Of a stretch of 64,000 nucleotides of DNA, positions 25,875 to 34,064 are shown in pieces; position 1 is the stretch's first letter; every line of letters begins with the position of its first letter. The stretch lies in contig NZ_CP108474.1 in assembly GCF_036226445.1 (NCBI RefSeq), positions 5,580,001 to 5,644,000 on the forward strand, in the 5' to 3' direction. A model generated the notes under the pieces. That model was not told the origin of the DNA. It made no database searches and saw nothing but the letters and a program-made list of their open reading frames with translations. Source of the DNA: Streptomyces sp. NBC_01255 (GTDB taxonomy: Bacteria > Actinomycetota > Actinomycetes > Streptomycetales > Streptomycetaceae). The position numbers and the translations under genes were made by a program.

Positions 25875-28088
25875 TCACGTGAAGCGCCGCAGCCGCAGGC
25901 TGTTGGATACGACGAAGACGGACGAAAAGGCCATCGCGAGGCCCGCGATCATCGGATTGAGCAGGCCGGCCGCCGCCAGGGGCAGCGCGGCCACGTTGTA
26001 GCCGAAGGCCCAGGCGAGGTTGCCCTTGATCGTCGCCAGGGTGCGGCGGGAGAGCCGGATGGCGTCCGCCGCGACGCGGAGGTCGCCGCGGACCAGGGTC
26101 AGGTCGCTCGCCTCGATGGCCGCGTCCGTGCCCGTTCCCATCGCCAGGCCGAGGTCCGCCGTGGCGAGGGCGGCGGCGTCGTTGACCCCGTCGCCGACCA
26201 TCGCGACGGTCCTGCCCTCCTCCTGGAGCCGCCGGATCACCCCGGCCTTCTCCTCGGGCAGCACTCCGGCGATCACCTCGTCGATGCCGACCTCCGCCGC
26301 GACGGCCTCCGCGACCGCCCGGTGGTCCCCGGTGAGCAGGACGGGCCTCAGCCCGAGGCCGCGCAGCCGGGTGACGGCCTCGGCACTGGTGTCCTTGACG
26401 GTGTCGGCGACGGTCAGGGTGCCGCGGGCGACGCCGTCCCAGGCGACGTGGACGGCGCCGGGCTCGGCGGTGCCGGGCACCTCGACGCCCTCGGTCGTGA
26501 GGAGGGCGGCGCGGCCGACGAGGACGAGCCGGCCGTCGACGGAGCCGCGGACGCCGAGCCCGGGGACGTTCTCGAAGGTCTTCGGTACGGGGAGCTCGCC
26601 GCACCGTTCGGCGGCGCCGGCCGCGACCGCGCGGGCGACGGGGTGCTCGGAGGAGTGCTCCAGGGCGCCCGCGAGCCGCAGCAGCTCGGTCTCGTCGGTG
26701 CCCGAGGTGCCGTAACCGCCCCCGTACACGCGGACGCCGACGAGCCGCATGCGGCCCGTGGTGACCGTCCCCGTCTTGTCGAGGACGACGGTGTCGACGC
26801 GGCGGGTGGACTCCAGGACTTCGGGGCCCTTGATGAGGATGCCGAGCTGGGCGCCGCGGCCGGTGCCGACCAGCAGCGCGGTCGGGGTCGCGAGCCCCAG
26901 GGCGCAGGGGCAGGCGATGATCAGGACGGCGACGGCAGCGGTGAAGGAGGCCGTCGGGTCGTCGGTCGTCAGCAGCCAGGTGACGAGCGTGCCGAGCGCG
27001 ATGAGGAGCACCACCGGGACGAAGACGGCGGAGATCCGGTCGGCGAGCCGCTGTACCTCGGCCTTGCCGTTCTGGGCGTCCTCGACGAGTTTCGCCATCC
27101 GGGCGAGCCGGGTGTCGGCGCCGACGGCGGCGGCCCGGACGACGAGCCGGCCCGAGACGTTGACGCAGCCGCCGGTCACCTCGGAGCCCTCGGTGACGTC
27201 CAGGGGCATCGATTCGCCGGTGAGCAGGGAGGCGTCGACGGCCGACGTGCCGGTGGTGACGGTGCCGTCGGTGGCGATCTTCTCCCCGGGGCGTACGACG
27301 AAGAGGTCGCCGGCCCGCAGCTCGGCGACCGGGATCCGTACCTCCGTGGTCCCGCGCAGGACGGCCACGTCCTTGGCGCCGAGCTCCATGAGGGCGCGCA
27401 GGGCGGCGCCCGCCTTCCGCTTGGCGCGGGCCTCCAGGTAGCGGCCGAGCAGGATGAAGGTGATGACCCCGGCGGCGACCTCCAGGTAGATGGTGGAGGT
27501 GCCGTGGGCGCGGTCCACGGTGAGGTCGAAGCCGTGGCGCATGCCGGGCATGCCGGCGTCGCCGAGGAAGAGGGCCCAGAGCGACCAGCCGTAGGCGGCG
27601 AGGGTGCCGACGGAGACCAGGGTGTCCATGGTGGCGGCGCCGTGCTTGGCGTTGGTCCAGGCGGCCCGGTGGAAGGGCAGTCCGCCCCAGACGACGACGG
27701 GGGAGGCGAGGGTGAGCGAGAGCCACTGCCAGTTGTCGAACTGGAGCGCCGGGACCATGGCGAGCAGGATCACGGGCGCGGCGAGGACGGCGGAGACGGT
27801 CAGCCGCTGCCGGAGCGCGGCGAGCTCGGGGTCCTCCTCGCGGGCTTCGGCCTCGTCGGGCTCGGGCTCCGGCGGCAGGGGTTCCTCGGCGGTGTAGCCG
27901 GTCTTGACGACGGTGGCGATCAGGTCCCCGGCCGTGAGCTCCGGGGGATGTTCGACCCGTGCCTTCTCGGTGGCGTAGTTGACCGTCGCGGTCACCCCGT
28001 CCATCCGGTTGAGCTTCTTCTCGACGCGGGCCGCGCAGGAGGCACAGGTCATGCCACCGATCGTCAGCTCGGTGATCGTGGACGTCAT
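25875..28088 (-). CDS. copA: Copper-exporting P1B-type ATPase
   Basis: A 737-residue heavy-metal pump. The N-terminal HMA domain carries GGMTCASC with Cys15 and Cys18. Eight helices are expected; the metal-selecting motif is ACPCALGLATP near residue 394, the CPC of Cu(I) exporters. The phosphorylated Asp is in VVLDKTGT near 437, and the hinge is MVGDGVNDAAAL near 630. It lies 75 bp downstream of copZ, in the order chaperone then pump, under a CsoR-like operator. An intercistronic hairpin separates them. Function as Cu(I) efflux ATPase at the cytoplasmic membrane is well supported. Confidence 0.95.
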   Translation of the reverse strand: MTSTITELTIGGMTCASCAARVEKKLNRMDGVTATVNYATEKARVEHPPELTAGDLIATVVKTGYTAEEPLPPEPEPDEAEAREEDPELAALRQRLTVSAVLAAPVILLAMVPALQFDNWQWLSLTLASPVVVWGGLPFHRAAWTNAKHGAATMDTLVSVGTLAAYGWSLWALFLGDAGMPGMRHGFDLTVDRAHGTSTIYLEVAAGVITFILLGRYLEARAKRKAGAALRALMELGAKDVAVLRGTTEVRIPVAELRAGDLFVVRPGEKIATDGTVTTGTSAVDASLLTGESMPLDVTEGSEVTGGCVNVSGRLVVRAAAVGADTRLARMAKLVEDAQNGKAEVQRLADRISAVFVPVVLLIALGTLVTWLLTTDDPTASFTAAVAVLIIACPCALGLATPTALLVGTGRGAQLGILIKGPEVLESTRRVDTVVLDKTGTVTTGRMRLVGVRVYGGGYGTSGTDETELLRLAGALEHSSEHPVARAVAAGAAERCGELPVPKTFENVPGLGVRGSVDGRLVLVGRAALLTTEGVEVPGTAEPGAVHVAWDGVARGTLTVADTVKDTSAEAVTRLRGLGLRPVLLTGDHRAVAEAVAAEVGIDEVIAGVLPEEKAGVIRRLQEEGRTVAMVGDGVNDAAALATADLGLAMGTGTDAAIEASDLTLVRGDLRVAADAIRLSRRTLATIKGNLAWAFGYNVAALPLAAAGLLNPMIAGLAMAFSSVFVVSNSLRLRRFT

Positions 28089-28106
28089 GAGCGCTTCCCA
28101 ACGAGA

Positions 28107-28139
28107 GCAGGGCCGTACCCGGTAACGGTACGGCCCTGC
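28107..28139 (-). terminator. Intercistronic hairpin between copZ and copA
   Basis: Perfect 13-bp stem GCAGGGCCGTACC / GGTACGGCCCTGC with a 7-nt loop. It sits inside the copZ-copA transcription unit, so it probably acts as a partial terminator or RNA-stability element that gives more chaperone than pump. Confidence 0.7.
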
Positions 28140-28163
28140 GGGGTGTCGACCACGGGGGGTCGG

Positions 28164-28388
28164 TCAGACCAGTTCGTAGCCGGCCTCGTCGACGGCGGCG
28201 CGCACGGCGTCCTCGTCGAGCGGGGCGGCGGAGACGACGGTGACCTGGCCGGTCGAGGCGACGGCCGTGACCGAGACGACGCCGGCGAGCTCGGAGATCT
28301 CGCCGGAGACCGCGCCCTCGCAGTGGCCGCAGGTCATGCCCTTGACCTGGTAGACGGTGGTGAGTTCGGTCTTCGTCTCAGCGGTCAT
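28164..28388 (-). CDS. copZ: Copper chaperone CopZ-like protein
   Basis: A 74-residue single HMA domain with the metal site VKGMTCGHC (Cys20, Cys23). The ATG at 28388 follows GAAGGAGAACGCC; the frame is open upstream but crosses the promoter. It would carry Cu(I) to the CopA pump encoded next. Regulation is likely by a CsoR-type repressor through the operator 43-58 bp upstream; the csoR gene itself is not in this window. Confidence 0.93.
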   Translation of the reverse strand: MTAETKTELTTVYQVKGMTCGHCEGAVSGEISELAGVVSVTAVASTGQVTVVSAAPLDEDAVRAAVDEAGYELV

Positions 28389-28430
28389 GGCGTTCTCCTT
28401 CGGGGGTTCAGAGCCGTACAAAACCGAGAT

Positions 28431-28448
28431 TATACCCCTAGGGGGTAT
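28431..28448. promoter_or_regulatory. CsoR-like copper operator TATACCCC-TA-GGGGGTAT
   Basis: Near-perfect palindrome of the A/T-C-run-G-run-A/T type bound by CsoR copper sensors, 43 bp upstream of copZ. It spans the stop codon (28438-28440) of the upstream prsW-like gene, so operator and coding end share bases. Confidence 0.8.
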
Positions 28449-29382
28449 GAATTCCAGTCCCGGTCGGCCCGCGTCGCGCAAGTGCTCTCAGCCAGCCGAG
28501 TCCCACCAGTGTCACCAGGACGAGCCCGCCCACCGAGAAGAGGGTGAAGAGGTGCTCCTGCTGTGAGGTGGGCTGCGGGATGTACCCCTGGGCGAAGAGC
28601 GAGCGGTCGAGGTCGGTGGTGGTCATCCGCAGCACCAGCCAGAGCGCGATGCCGTGCATCGAGTCCCACAGCGCGTGCAGGACCGCGACCCCGAGGTACG
28701 TGCCGATGACGGGCGCGGCGAAGCGGAACCGGCCGTCGGGGCGGCGGAAGGCGAGCAGGACCCCGCCGGCGATCGCCGTCCACAGACCGTGCCCGAAGGG
28801 GGCGAGCACCCCGCGCAGGATCTCGGTCTCCAGGAGCGAGCGCAGGTCGATGCCGTCCATCGTGACGGCGGCGTTGAATGCGTATCCGGCGCTCTCGAAG
28901 GCGGCGAAGCCGAAGCCGACCGAGCCGCCGAGGACGAGTCCGGCGCGGATGCCGCGCAGCCGCGGGTAGCGGCGTACGACGAACATCAGGGCCGCCAGCT
29001 TCACGGCCTCCTCGATCAGCCCGACCCCCAGGAACATCCAGAGGGAGGGGTGGAGGAGGTAGTACTCCATGACCGAGGCGCCGAGCACGCCGAGGACTCC
29101 GCCGGTGAGGAAGCAGCCGAGGATCACCGGCACGCCGAAGTCCTGGCCGTGCCGCTCGTAGGCCCAGAGCACGAACACCGCGGGAACGAGGAAGCTGCCG
29201 AGCAGGATGAGGGTGGGGAGCAGGGTGGTGTTCTCGGTGGCGTACGTGACGACCGCCGTCAGGATCCAGAGCGTCAGCCCGCCCCACAGGCAGCGCTTCC
29301 ACAGTCCGGGGCGCGGCTGCGGGACGGGCGGCGGGGTCGTGGGCGGCGGGGGTGTCTGCGTGGTGGGCGGGTACTCGTGCAC
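28438..29382 (-). CDS. PrsW-family intramembrane metalloprotease
   Basis: A 314-residue membrane protein with a Pro/Thr-rich cytoplasmic N-terminus (about 25 residues) and eight or so helices. The PrsW/CAAX-protease signature EE is in GLIEEAVKLAAL (Glu124, Glu125), with conserved histidines in FGHGLWTAIAGG and HALWDSMHGIAL. GTG start at 29382 (VHEYPP). PrsW proteases cleave anti-sigma factors in Bacillus; the target here is unknown. Its 3' end overlaps the copper operator, so repressor binding there could also affect read-through from this gene into copZ. Confidence 0.88.
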   Translation of the reverse strand: MHEYPPTTQTPPPPTTPPPVPQPRPGLWKRCLWGGLTLWILTAVVTYATENTTLLPTLILLGSFLVPAVFVLWAYERHGQDFGVPVILGCFLTGGVLGVLGASVMEYYLLHPSLWMFLGVGLIEEAVKLAALMFVVRRYPRLRGIRAGLVLGGSVGFGFAAFESAGYAFNAAVTMDGIDLRSLLETEILRGVLAPFGHGLWTAIAGGVLLAFRRPDGRFRFAAPVIGTYLGVAVLHALWDSMHGIALWLVLRMTTTDLDRSLFAQGYIPQPTSQQEHLFTLFSVGGLVLVTLVGLGWLRALARRGPTGTGIHTP

Positions 29383-29448
29383 GGGGGAAGACCTCCAAGT
29401 CCCTCCGCCGACAGGTCATCTGACCGGAGCTTATGGTAAATACCCGTT

Positions 29449-30663
29449 ATGTCGCATTCGGGGACCACGCTCATCCTGATCATGGCGATCGCCGTCCTGG
29501 CGCCGCTGCTCGCCTACGGGGTGGGACGCAAGCTCCCCGTACCCCTCGTCATCTTCGAGATCCTCCTCGGCATCCTCATCGGCCCCGACGTCCTGGGCTG
29601 GGCCCACTCCGACGAGCTGATCGACGGCCTCTCCGAGCTCGGCCTCACCATGCTGATCTTCCTCGCGGGGTACGAGATCGAGTTCGGCAAGGTCCGCGGC
29701 GACACCCTCAAGCGCGCGGTCTGGGCCTGGGTCGCCGCCCTCGCCCTCGGGCTCGGCACCGGGATCCTGCTGGGCGGCGGCTACGCCAAGGGCGTCTTCA
29801 TCGGGGTGGCGCTCACCAGCACCGCGCTCGGCACCGTCCTGCCCGTGCTGCGCGACGCGGGCGAGCTCCACGGCCGGTTCGGCTCGGTCGTCATGGCCTT
29901 CGGCGCGGTGGGCGAGTTCGGGCCGATCATCGCGATGGCGCTGCTGCTCAGCGGGCGCGCCGCGGCCGAGTCGACCGTGCTCCTCGCCGTCTTCGCCGCG
30001 CTCACGGCCGCCGCCGTCTTCTGGGCGCTGCGCCCGCGCCCGCCGTGGTTCTCCCGGGTCATCGCCAAGACCCTGCACAGCAGCGGTCAGTTCGCCGTCC
30101 GGTTCGTGTTCCTGCTGCTCGCCCTGATGCTGGGGGCCTCGACGGCGCTCGGGCTCGACGTCCTGCTCGGCGCCTTCGCGGCCGGGCTCATCACCCGGCT
30201 CTTGCTGACGGGGGCGGCGCCCGAGGCCGGCCCGGAGATCCTGGAGAAGATCGAGGCCGTCGGCTTCGGCTTCCTCGTCCCGGTCTTCTTCGTCGTCACC
30301 GGGATCGAGTTCGACCTGGACTCGCTCCTCTCCGGCGGCCGGACGCTGCTCCTGCTGCCGGTCTTCCTGCTGCTCTTCCTGGTCGTGCGCGGCGGGCCGA
30401 TCTGGTTCCTCGCCCCGCGTGACCTCGACCGCAAGGACCGGGGCGGGCTCGTCCTCTACGGCTCCACGGCGCTGCCGCTCGTCGTCGCGATCACGACCAT
30501 CGGCGTGGAGGACCACGAGCTGACGGCGGGTGAGGCGGCGGCGCTCGTCGGCGCCGGCATGGTCTCCGTCCTCGTCTTCCCGCTGCTCGCGCTGAAGCTG
30601 CGGGCGCGGGCCGGGGAGAAGGCGCTGCCGTCCGAGGCGGTCAGGGGTTCCGAGGCGTGGTGA
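29449..30663 (+). CDS. Kef-type cation:proton antiporter (CPA2)
   Basis: A 404-residue membrane protein of the CPA2 family with about 12 helices. Recognisable are FEILLGILIGPDVLG near residue 37, FLAGYEIEFGKVRGD near 72 and FFVVTGIEFDLDSL near 280. It lacks the C-terminal TrkA-N/RCK domain of KefB/C, so it is a short form. ATG at 29449, divergent from prsW by 66 bp. Its last 23 bp overlap the end of the convergent TetR gene. Probable role is K+ or Na+/H+ exchange. Confidence 0.87.
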   Translation: MSHSGTTLILIMAIAVLAPLLAYGVGRKLPVPLVIFEILLGILIGPDVLGWAHSDELIDGLSELGLTMLIFLAGYEIEFGKVRGDTLKRAVWAWVAALALGLGTGILLGGGYAKGVFIGVALTSTALGTVLPVLRDAGELHGRFGSVVMAFGAVGEFGPIIAMALLLSGRAAAESTVLLAVFAALTAAAVFWALRPRPPWFSRVIAKTLHSSGQFAVRFVFLLLALMLGASTALGLDVLLGAFAAGLITRLLLTGAAPEAGPEILEKIEAVGFGFLVPVFFVVTGIEFDLDSLLSGGRTLLLLPVFLLLFLVVRGGPIWFLAPRDLDRKDRGGLVLYGSTALPLVVAITTIGVEDHELTAGEAAALVGAGMVSVLVFPLLALKLRARAGEKALPSEAVRGSEAW

Positions 30664-31318
30664 GCACGGCGCCGTCGGCGTGGGTGCCGCCGATGACCGG
30701 GTCGAGGTAGCGCAGGAGGACCCTCTTCAGCTCGGCGACCGTGGCGTCCCGCTCGGGCCCCTCGGGGGCGGCGAGGACCAGGTGGAGGCCGCCCTTGAAG
30801 ACCGCGAAGGCCATGTCCGCGACCCGGACGCACTCCTCGGGCGGGCTGTCCGGGAGGTAGTGGGCGATCAGGAGGCGGACCCGCTCGATCAGCGAGGCGT
30901 GCAGGGCGTCGTGCTCCTCCGCGATGCGTCCGGGGATCTCGGAGCCGTGCATCAGGGCGAGGAAGACGGGGTTGGCGCAGTTGAACTCGATCAGCGGGTC
31001 GACGACCGCGTCGAGCAGCTCGGGCAGCGGCAGGGCCAGGTTCTCCGCGGTGAAGGCCTGGCCGTGGGCCGCGCGCATCTCGTGCATGAGGCGGCCGCCG
31101 AGCTCGACGGCGATGGCTTCCTTGTTCGGGAAGTACTGGTAGAGCGTGCCGGGCGAGACGTGTGCCTCGCGGGCGATCGCGTTGGTGCTGGCCGCCGTGT
31201 ACCCGTTCGCGCAGAAGACGTTCGCGGCGGCCTGGAGCAGCTGCGTGATGCGGCGCTCGCCGCGCGCCTGACGGCGGCGCGGCTTCGGTTCCTCGGACAT
31301 CTCGGGCTTCTCGGACAT
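30641..31318 (-). CDS. TetR-family repressor of the adjacent MMPL transporter
   Basis: A 225-residue TetR regulator. The HTH is ITQLLQAAANVFCANGYTAASTNAIAREAHVSPGTLYQYF (read as ITQLLQAAANVF then SPGTLYQYF), residues about 27-65, followed by an alpha-helical ligand domain. ATG at 31318; a second ATG 18 bp in is possible. It faces an MMPL/RND-type transporter 174 bp away, with two palindromes between them, and very likely represses it. Its 3' end overlaps the convergent antiporter gene by 23 bp. Confidence 0.9.
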   Translation of the reverse strand: MSEKPEMSEEPKPRRRQARGERRITQLLQAAANVFCANGYTAASTNAIAREAHVSPGTLYQYFPNKEAIAVELGGRLMHEMRAAHGQAFTAENLALPLPELLDAVVDPLIEFNCANPVFLALMHGSEIPGRIAEEHDALHASLIERVRLLIAHYLPDSPPEECVRVADMAFAVFKGGLHLVLAAPEGPERDATVAELKRVLLRYLDPVIGGTHADGAVLTTPRNP

Positions 31319-31356
31319 GGCTGTCCCCAGTTCTCCTCAATACGGGCTCGACGCGT

Positions 31357-31386
31357 TTGACAAATGCGAGAGGTCGCTCGCATTCT
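31357..31386 (+). promoter_or_regulatory. Probable promoter with embedded inverted repeat AATGCGAG-N6-CTCGCATT
   Basis: TTGACA at 31357-31362 and CATTCT at 31381-31386 (18-bp spacing) could form a sigma-70-type promoter for the MMPL gene. The spacer is filled by a perfect 8-bp inverted repeat (31363-31384), a suitable place for TetR to block RNA polymerase. Confidence 0.65.
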
Positions 31387-31392
31387 AAGGAA

Positions 31393-31412
31393 ACGCGAGT
31401 GATCACTCGTGT
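31393..31412. promoter_or_regulatory. Palindrome CGAGTGATCACTCG, second TetR operator candidate
   Basis: Perfect 14-bp palindrome at 31396-31409, extended by AC...GT with one mismatch on each side, located 9 bp after the first repeat. Its GAGTGA half-site is a form often bound by TetR proteins. Confidence 0.7.
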
Positions 31413-31492
31413 TTGTCATTCTATGGCAATGGGCGACCTATGTGACCTGCCGGGAAGCGCGCACATGGGTCAGGTGAAGGGGACACCGCGTC

Positions 31493-33790
31493 ATGGCCGA
31501 AGTCAAGAAATCAGCTCCCGGCGGGGGCGCGGGCGGCGGGTGGACGCGGTTCGTCACCGCCCGGCCGCGCCTGACGCTCCTCGTGGCGCTCGTGCTCACC
31601 GCCCTCGCCGTCCTGGCGGGCGGCGGCGTCGCCGACCGGATGGGCAGCGGCGGCTGGGAGGACCCGGCCGCCGAGTCCACGTACGCGACGGAGGCGCTGG
31701 CCCGGGAGTTCCCCGGCTCGCAGCCCAACCTGCTCCTCCTCCTCCTCGACACGGGAGAGACCGGGAAGACCGAGAAGGCCGGGGCCGCCGGGGCCGTCGC
31801 GGTCGACGCCCCCGCCGTCGCCGCCGAGGCCCGGAAGCTCGCCGAGCGGCTCGACGCCGAGCCGGGCGTCGACGGCGTCGGCTCGTACTGGTCCACCGGC
31901 TCGCCCGCCCTCCGCTCCGAGGACGGCCGCCAGGCGGTCATCGCCGCCCGGATCGCCGGCGAGGAGAAGGACGCCGCCGCGCTCCTCGACCGGATCGCCC
32001 CCGAGTACCGGGGCACGCACGGCCCCGTCGAGGTCACCCTCGGCGGCGGCCTCGCCGTCCGCCACGAGATGCAGGTCATCATCCAGGAGGACCTGCTGCG
32101 GGCCGAGCTCATCGCCCTGCCCCTCACCCTCGTCCTCCTCGTCATGGTCTTCGGCAGCGCCGTCGCCGCCCTGCTGCCGCTCGGCGTCGGCATCGTCGCC
32201 ATCCTCGGCACCAACGCCGTCCTGCGCGGCATCACCGAGTTCACCGACGTCTCGGTCTTCGCACAGAACCTGACGACCGCCCTCGGGCTCGGACTCGCCA
32301 TCGACTACGCCCTGTTCGTCGTCCGCCGCTACCGCGAGGAGCTCGCCGCAGGCGCCGACACGTACACCGCAGTCCGCACCACCCTGCGCACGGCGGGACG
32401 GACCGTGCTGTTCTCCGCGCTGACCGTCGCCGTCTCGCTCTCCGCGATGCTCGTCTTCCCGCAGTACTTCCTGCGCTCCTTCGCCTACGCCGGGATCGCC
32501 GTCGTCGTCCTCGCCGCGACCGCCGCGCTCACCCTGCTCCCGGCCGCCCTCGTGCTGCTCGGCGACCGGGTCAACGCCCTGGACCTGCGGCGCCTCCTGC
32601 GGCGCGGCCGCCCGCCCCGGGAGGACTCCGACGGGTCCGGCTGGGCCCGGGCCGCCGACCTCGTGATGCGCCGCGCACCGGTCTTCGCCGTCGCCACCGC
32701 GGCCGGTCTCGTCCTGCTCGGACTGCCCTTCCTCGGCGTCAAGTTCGGCACCGCCGACGACCGTCAGCTCCCCGTCACCGCCTCCTCCCGGGTCGTCCAG
32801 GACCAGCTCCGCGACGGCTTCCCCGGCAACCCCGGCGGCGGGCTCACCGTCCTCGCCGAGGGCGAGGCCACCCCCGCCCAGTACGAGGCCTTCCGCGAGC
32901 GGATCGCCGCCCTCGACGGCGTCGAACGGGCCGACGGCCCCGTCACCGCGGCCGGCGGCGCCGGCCACGCCTACTTCACCGTCGTGCCCGAGGGCGAGAC
33001 CGTCGGCGCCGAGGCCCAGCGGGTCGTGGGCGAACTCCGGGCCGCGCCCGCGCCCTTCGAGACCTCCGTCACCGGCCAGGCCGCCGTCCTCGTCGACTCC
33101 AAGGACGCCCTCGGCGAGCGGCTGCCCTGGGCGGCGGCGATCGTCGTCCTCGCCACCCTGCTCCTCGTCTTCCTGCTCACCGGCAGCGTGATCGTCCCCG
33201 TCCAGGCCGTCGTCCTCAACGCCCTCAGCCTCACGGCGATGTTCGGCGCGGTCGTCTGGGTCTTCCAGGAGGGCCACCTCGCCGGGCTCCTCGGCTTCAC
33301 CGCCACCGGAGACATCGAGACCACCCTGCCCGTGCTCATGTTCTGCGTGGCCTTCGGACTCTCCATGGACTACGGCGTCTTCCTGCTCTCCCGCATCAAG
33401 GAGGAGTACGACGTCACCGGCGACCACGAGCACTCCGTCCGCTTCGGGCTGCGCAAGACCGGTGGCCTGATCACCGCCGCCGCCGTGATCCTCGCCGTCG
33501 TCATGGTCGCGATCGGCACCTCGCGGGTCACCAACACCAAGATGCTCGGCCTCGGCGTCGCCCTCGCCGTCGTCATGGACGCGATGGTGGTCCGCAGCCT
33601 CCTCGTCCCCGCCGTGATGAAGCTGACCGGCCGCTTCACCTGGTGGGCCCCGGCACCGCTGCGCCGCTTCCACGACCGCTTCGGCGTCAGCGAGTCGGAC
33701 GGCCCCGCGCCGCTGCCGGAACCGAAGGCCACAGAGGTCGCCGAGAAGGCAGCAGAGGAGCGGCGCGAGAGCGCATCCGCACGCGGCTGA
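31493..33790 (+). CDS. MMPL/RND-family membrane transporter
   Basis: A 765-residue transporter with the two-fold MMPL layout: a helix near residues 22-40, an extracytoplasmic domain (about 45-190), five helices (190-360), a second extracytoplasmic domain (about 400-545) and five more helices to about 720. The proton-relay type motif GLGLAIDYALFVVRRYREEL near 260 and AFGLSMDYGVFLLSRIKEEY near 622 are the paired conserved segments. It probably exports a lipid, pigment or drug. The tail is short and charged. Control by the divergent TetR is strongly suggested. An 18-bp terminator follows. Confidence 0.92.
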   Translation: MAEVKKSAPGGGAGGGWTRFVTARPRLTLLVALVLTALAVLAGGGVADRMGSGGWEDPAAESTYATEALAREFPGSQPNLLLLLLDTGETGKTEKAGAAGAVAVDAPAVAAEARKLAERLDAEPGVDGVGSYWSTGSPALRSEDGRQAVIAARIAGEEKDAAALLDRIAPEYRGTHGPVEVTLGGGLAVRHEMQVIIQEDLLRAELIALPLTLVLLVMVFGSAVAALLPLGVGIVAILGTNAVLRGITEFTDVSVFAQNLTTALGLGLAIDYALFVVRRYREELAAGADTYTAVRTTLRTAGRTVLFSALTVAVSLSAMLVFPQYFLRSFAYAGIAVVVLAATAALTLLPAALVLLGDRVNALDLRRLLRRGRPPREDSDGSGWARAADLVMRRAPVFAVATAAGLVLLGLPFLGVKFGTADDRQLPVTASSRVVQDQLRDGFPGNPGGGLTVLAEGEATPAQYEAFRERIAALDGVERADGPVTAAGGAGHAYFTVVPEGETVGAEAQRVVGELRAAPAPFETSVTGQAAVLVDSKDALGERLPWAAAIVVLATLLLVFLLTGSVIVPVQAVVLNALSLTAMFGAVVWVFQEGHLAGLLGFTATGDIETTLPVLMFCVAFGLSMDYGVFLLSRIKEEYDVTGDHEHSVRFGLRKTGGLITAAAVILAVVMVAIGTSRVTNTKMLGLGVALAVVMDAMVVRSLLVPAVMKLTGRFTWWAPAPLRRFHDRFGVSESDGPAPLPEPKATEVAEKAAEERRESASARG

Positions 33791-33802
33791 CCCTCTGACG
33801 AC

Positions 33803-33842
33803 AGGACGCCGGGCCCCGGAACTCTCCGGGGCCCGGCGTCCT
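33803..33842. terminator. Bidirectional hairpin terminator
   Basis: Perfect 18-bp stem AGGACGCCGGGCCCCGGA / TCCGGGGCCCGGCGTCCT with a 4-nt loop, between the convergent MMPL and small HTH genes. The strongest hairpin in the window. Confidence 0.9.
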
Positions 33843-33866
33843 CGCCGTAAAGGGGAGGAGGGACGG

Positions 33867-34064
33867 TCAGTCGCGGCGGGCCCGGTTGCCGGGGCGGCTG
33901 GCGACCCAGGCGCGGATCGTGTCCGGGTACCAGTACGGCTTGCCCGACTCGACCTGGTCGGGCGCCGGCAGGAGGCCGTGCTTCCGGTAGGAGCGGACCG
34001 TGTCCGGCTGGACGCGGATGTGCGCGGCGATGTCCTTGTACGACCAGAGCCTGCTGTCCGTCAT
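33867..34064 (-). CDS. Small MerR/AlpA-like helix-turn-helix protein
   Basis: A 65-residue DNA-binding protein made almost only of a winged HTH: WSYKDIAAHIRVQPDTVRSYRKHG (read as WSYKDIAAHIRV then TVRSYRKHG) with the wing YWYPDTIRAWVASRPG. The ATG at 34064 follows GGGAGGTACC. The size and pattern match HTH_17/AlpA-like proteins, which in actinobacteria are often excisionases or small regulators. No integrase or att site is visible here, so a regulator is more likely. Upstream lies an unusual 273-bp stretch with repeats and a long hairpin. Confidence 0.82.
   Translation of the reverse strand: MTDSRLWSYKDIAAHIRVQPDTVRSYRKHGLLPAPDQVESGKPYWYPDTIRAWVASRPGNRARRD

Noticed and set aside
33867..34064. 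Excisionase of an integrated element
   Set aside because: Size and HTH fit, but no integrase, replication gene, tRNA or direct-repeat att site is nearby.
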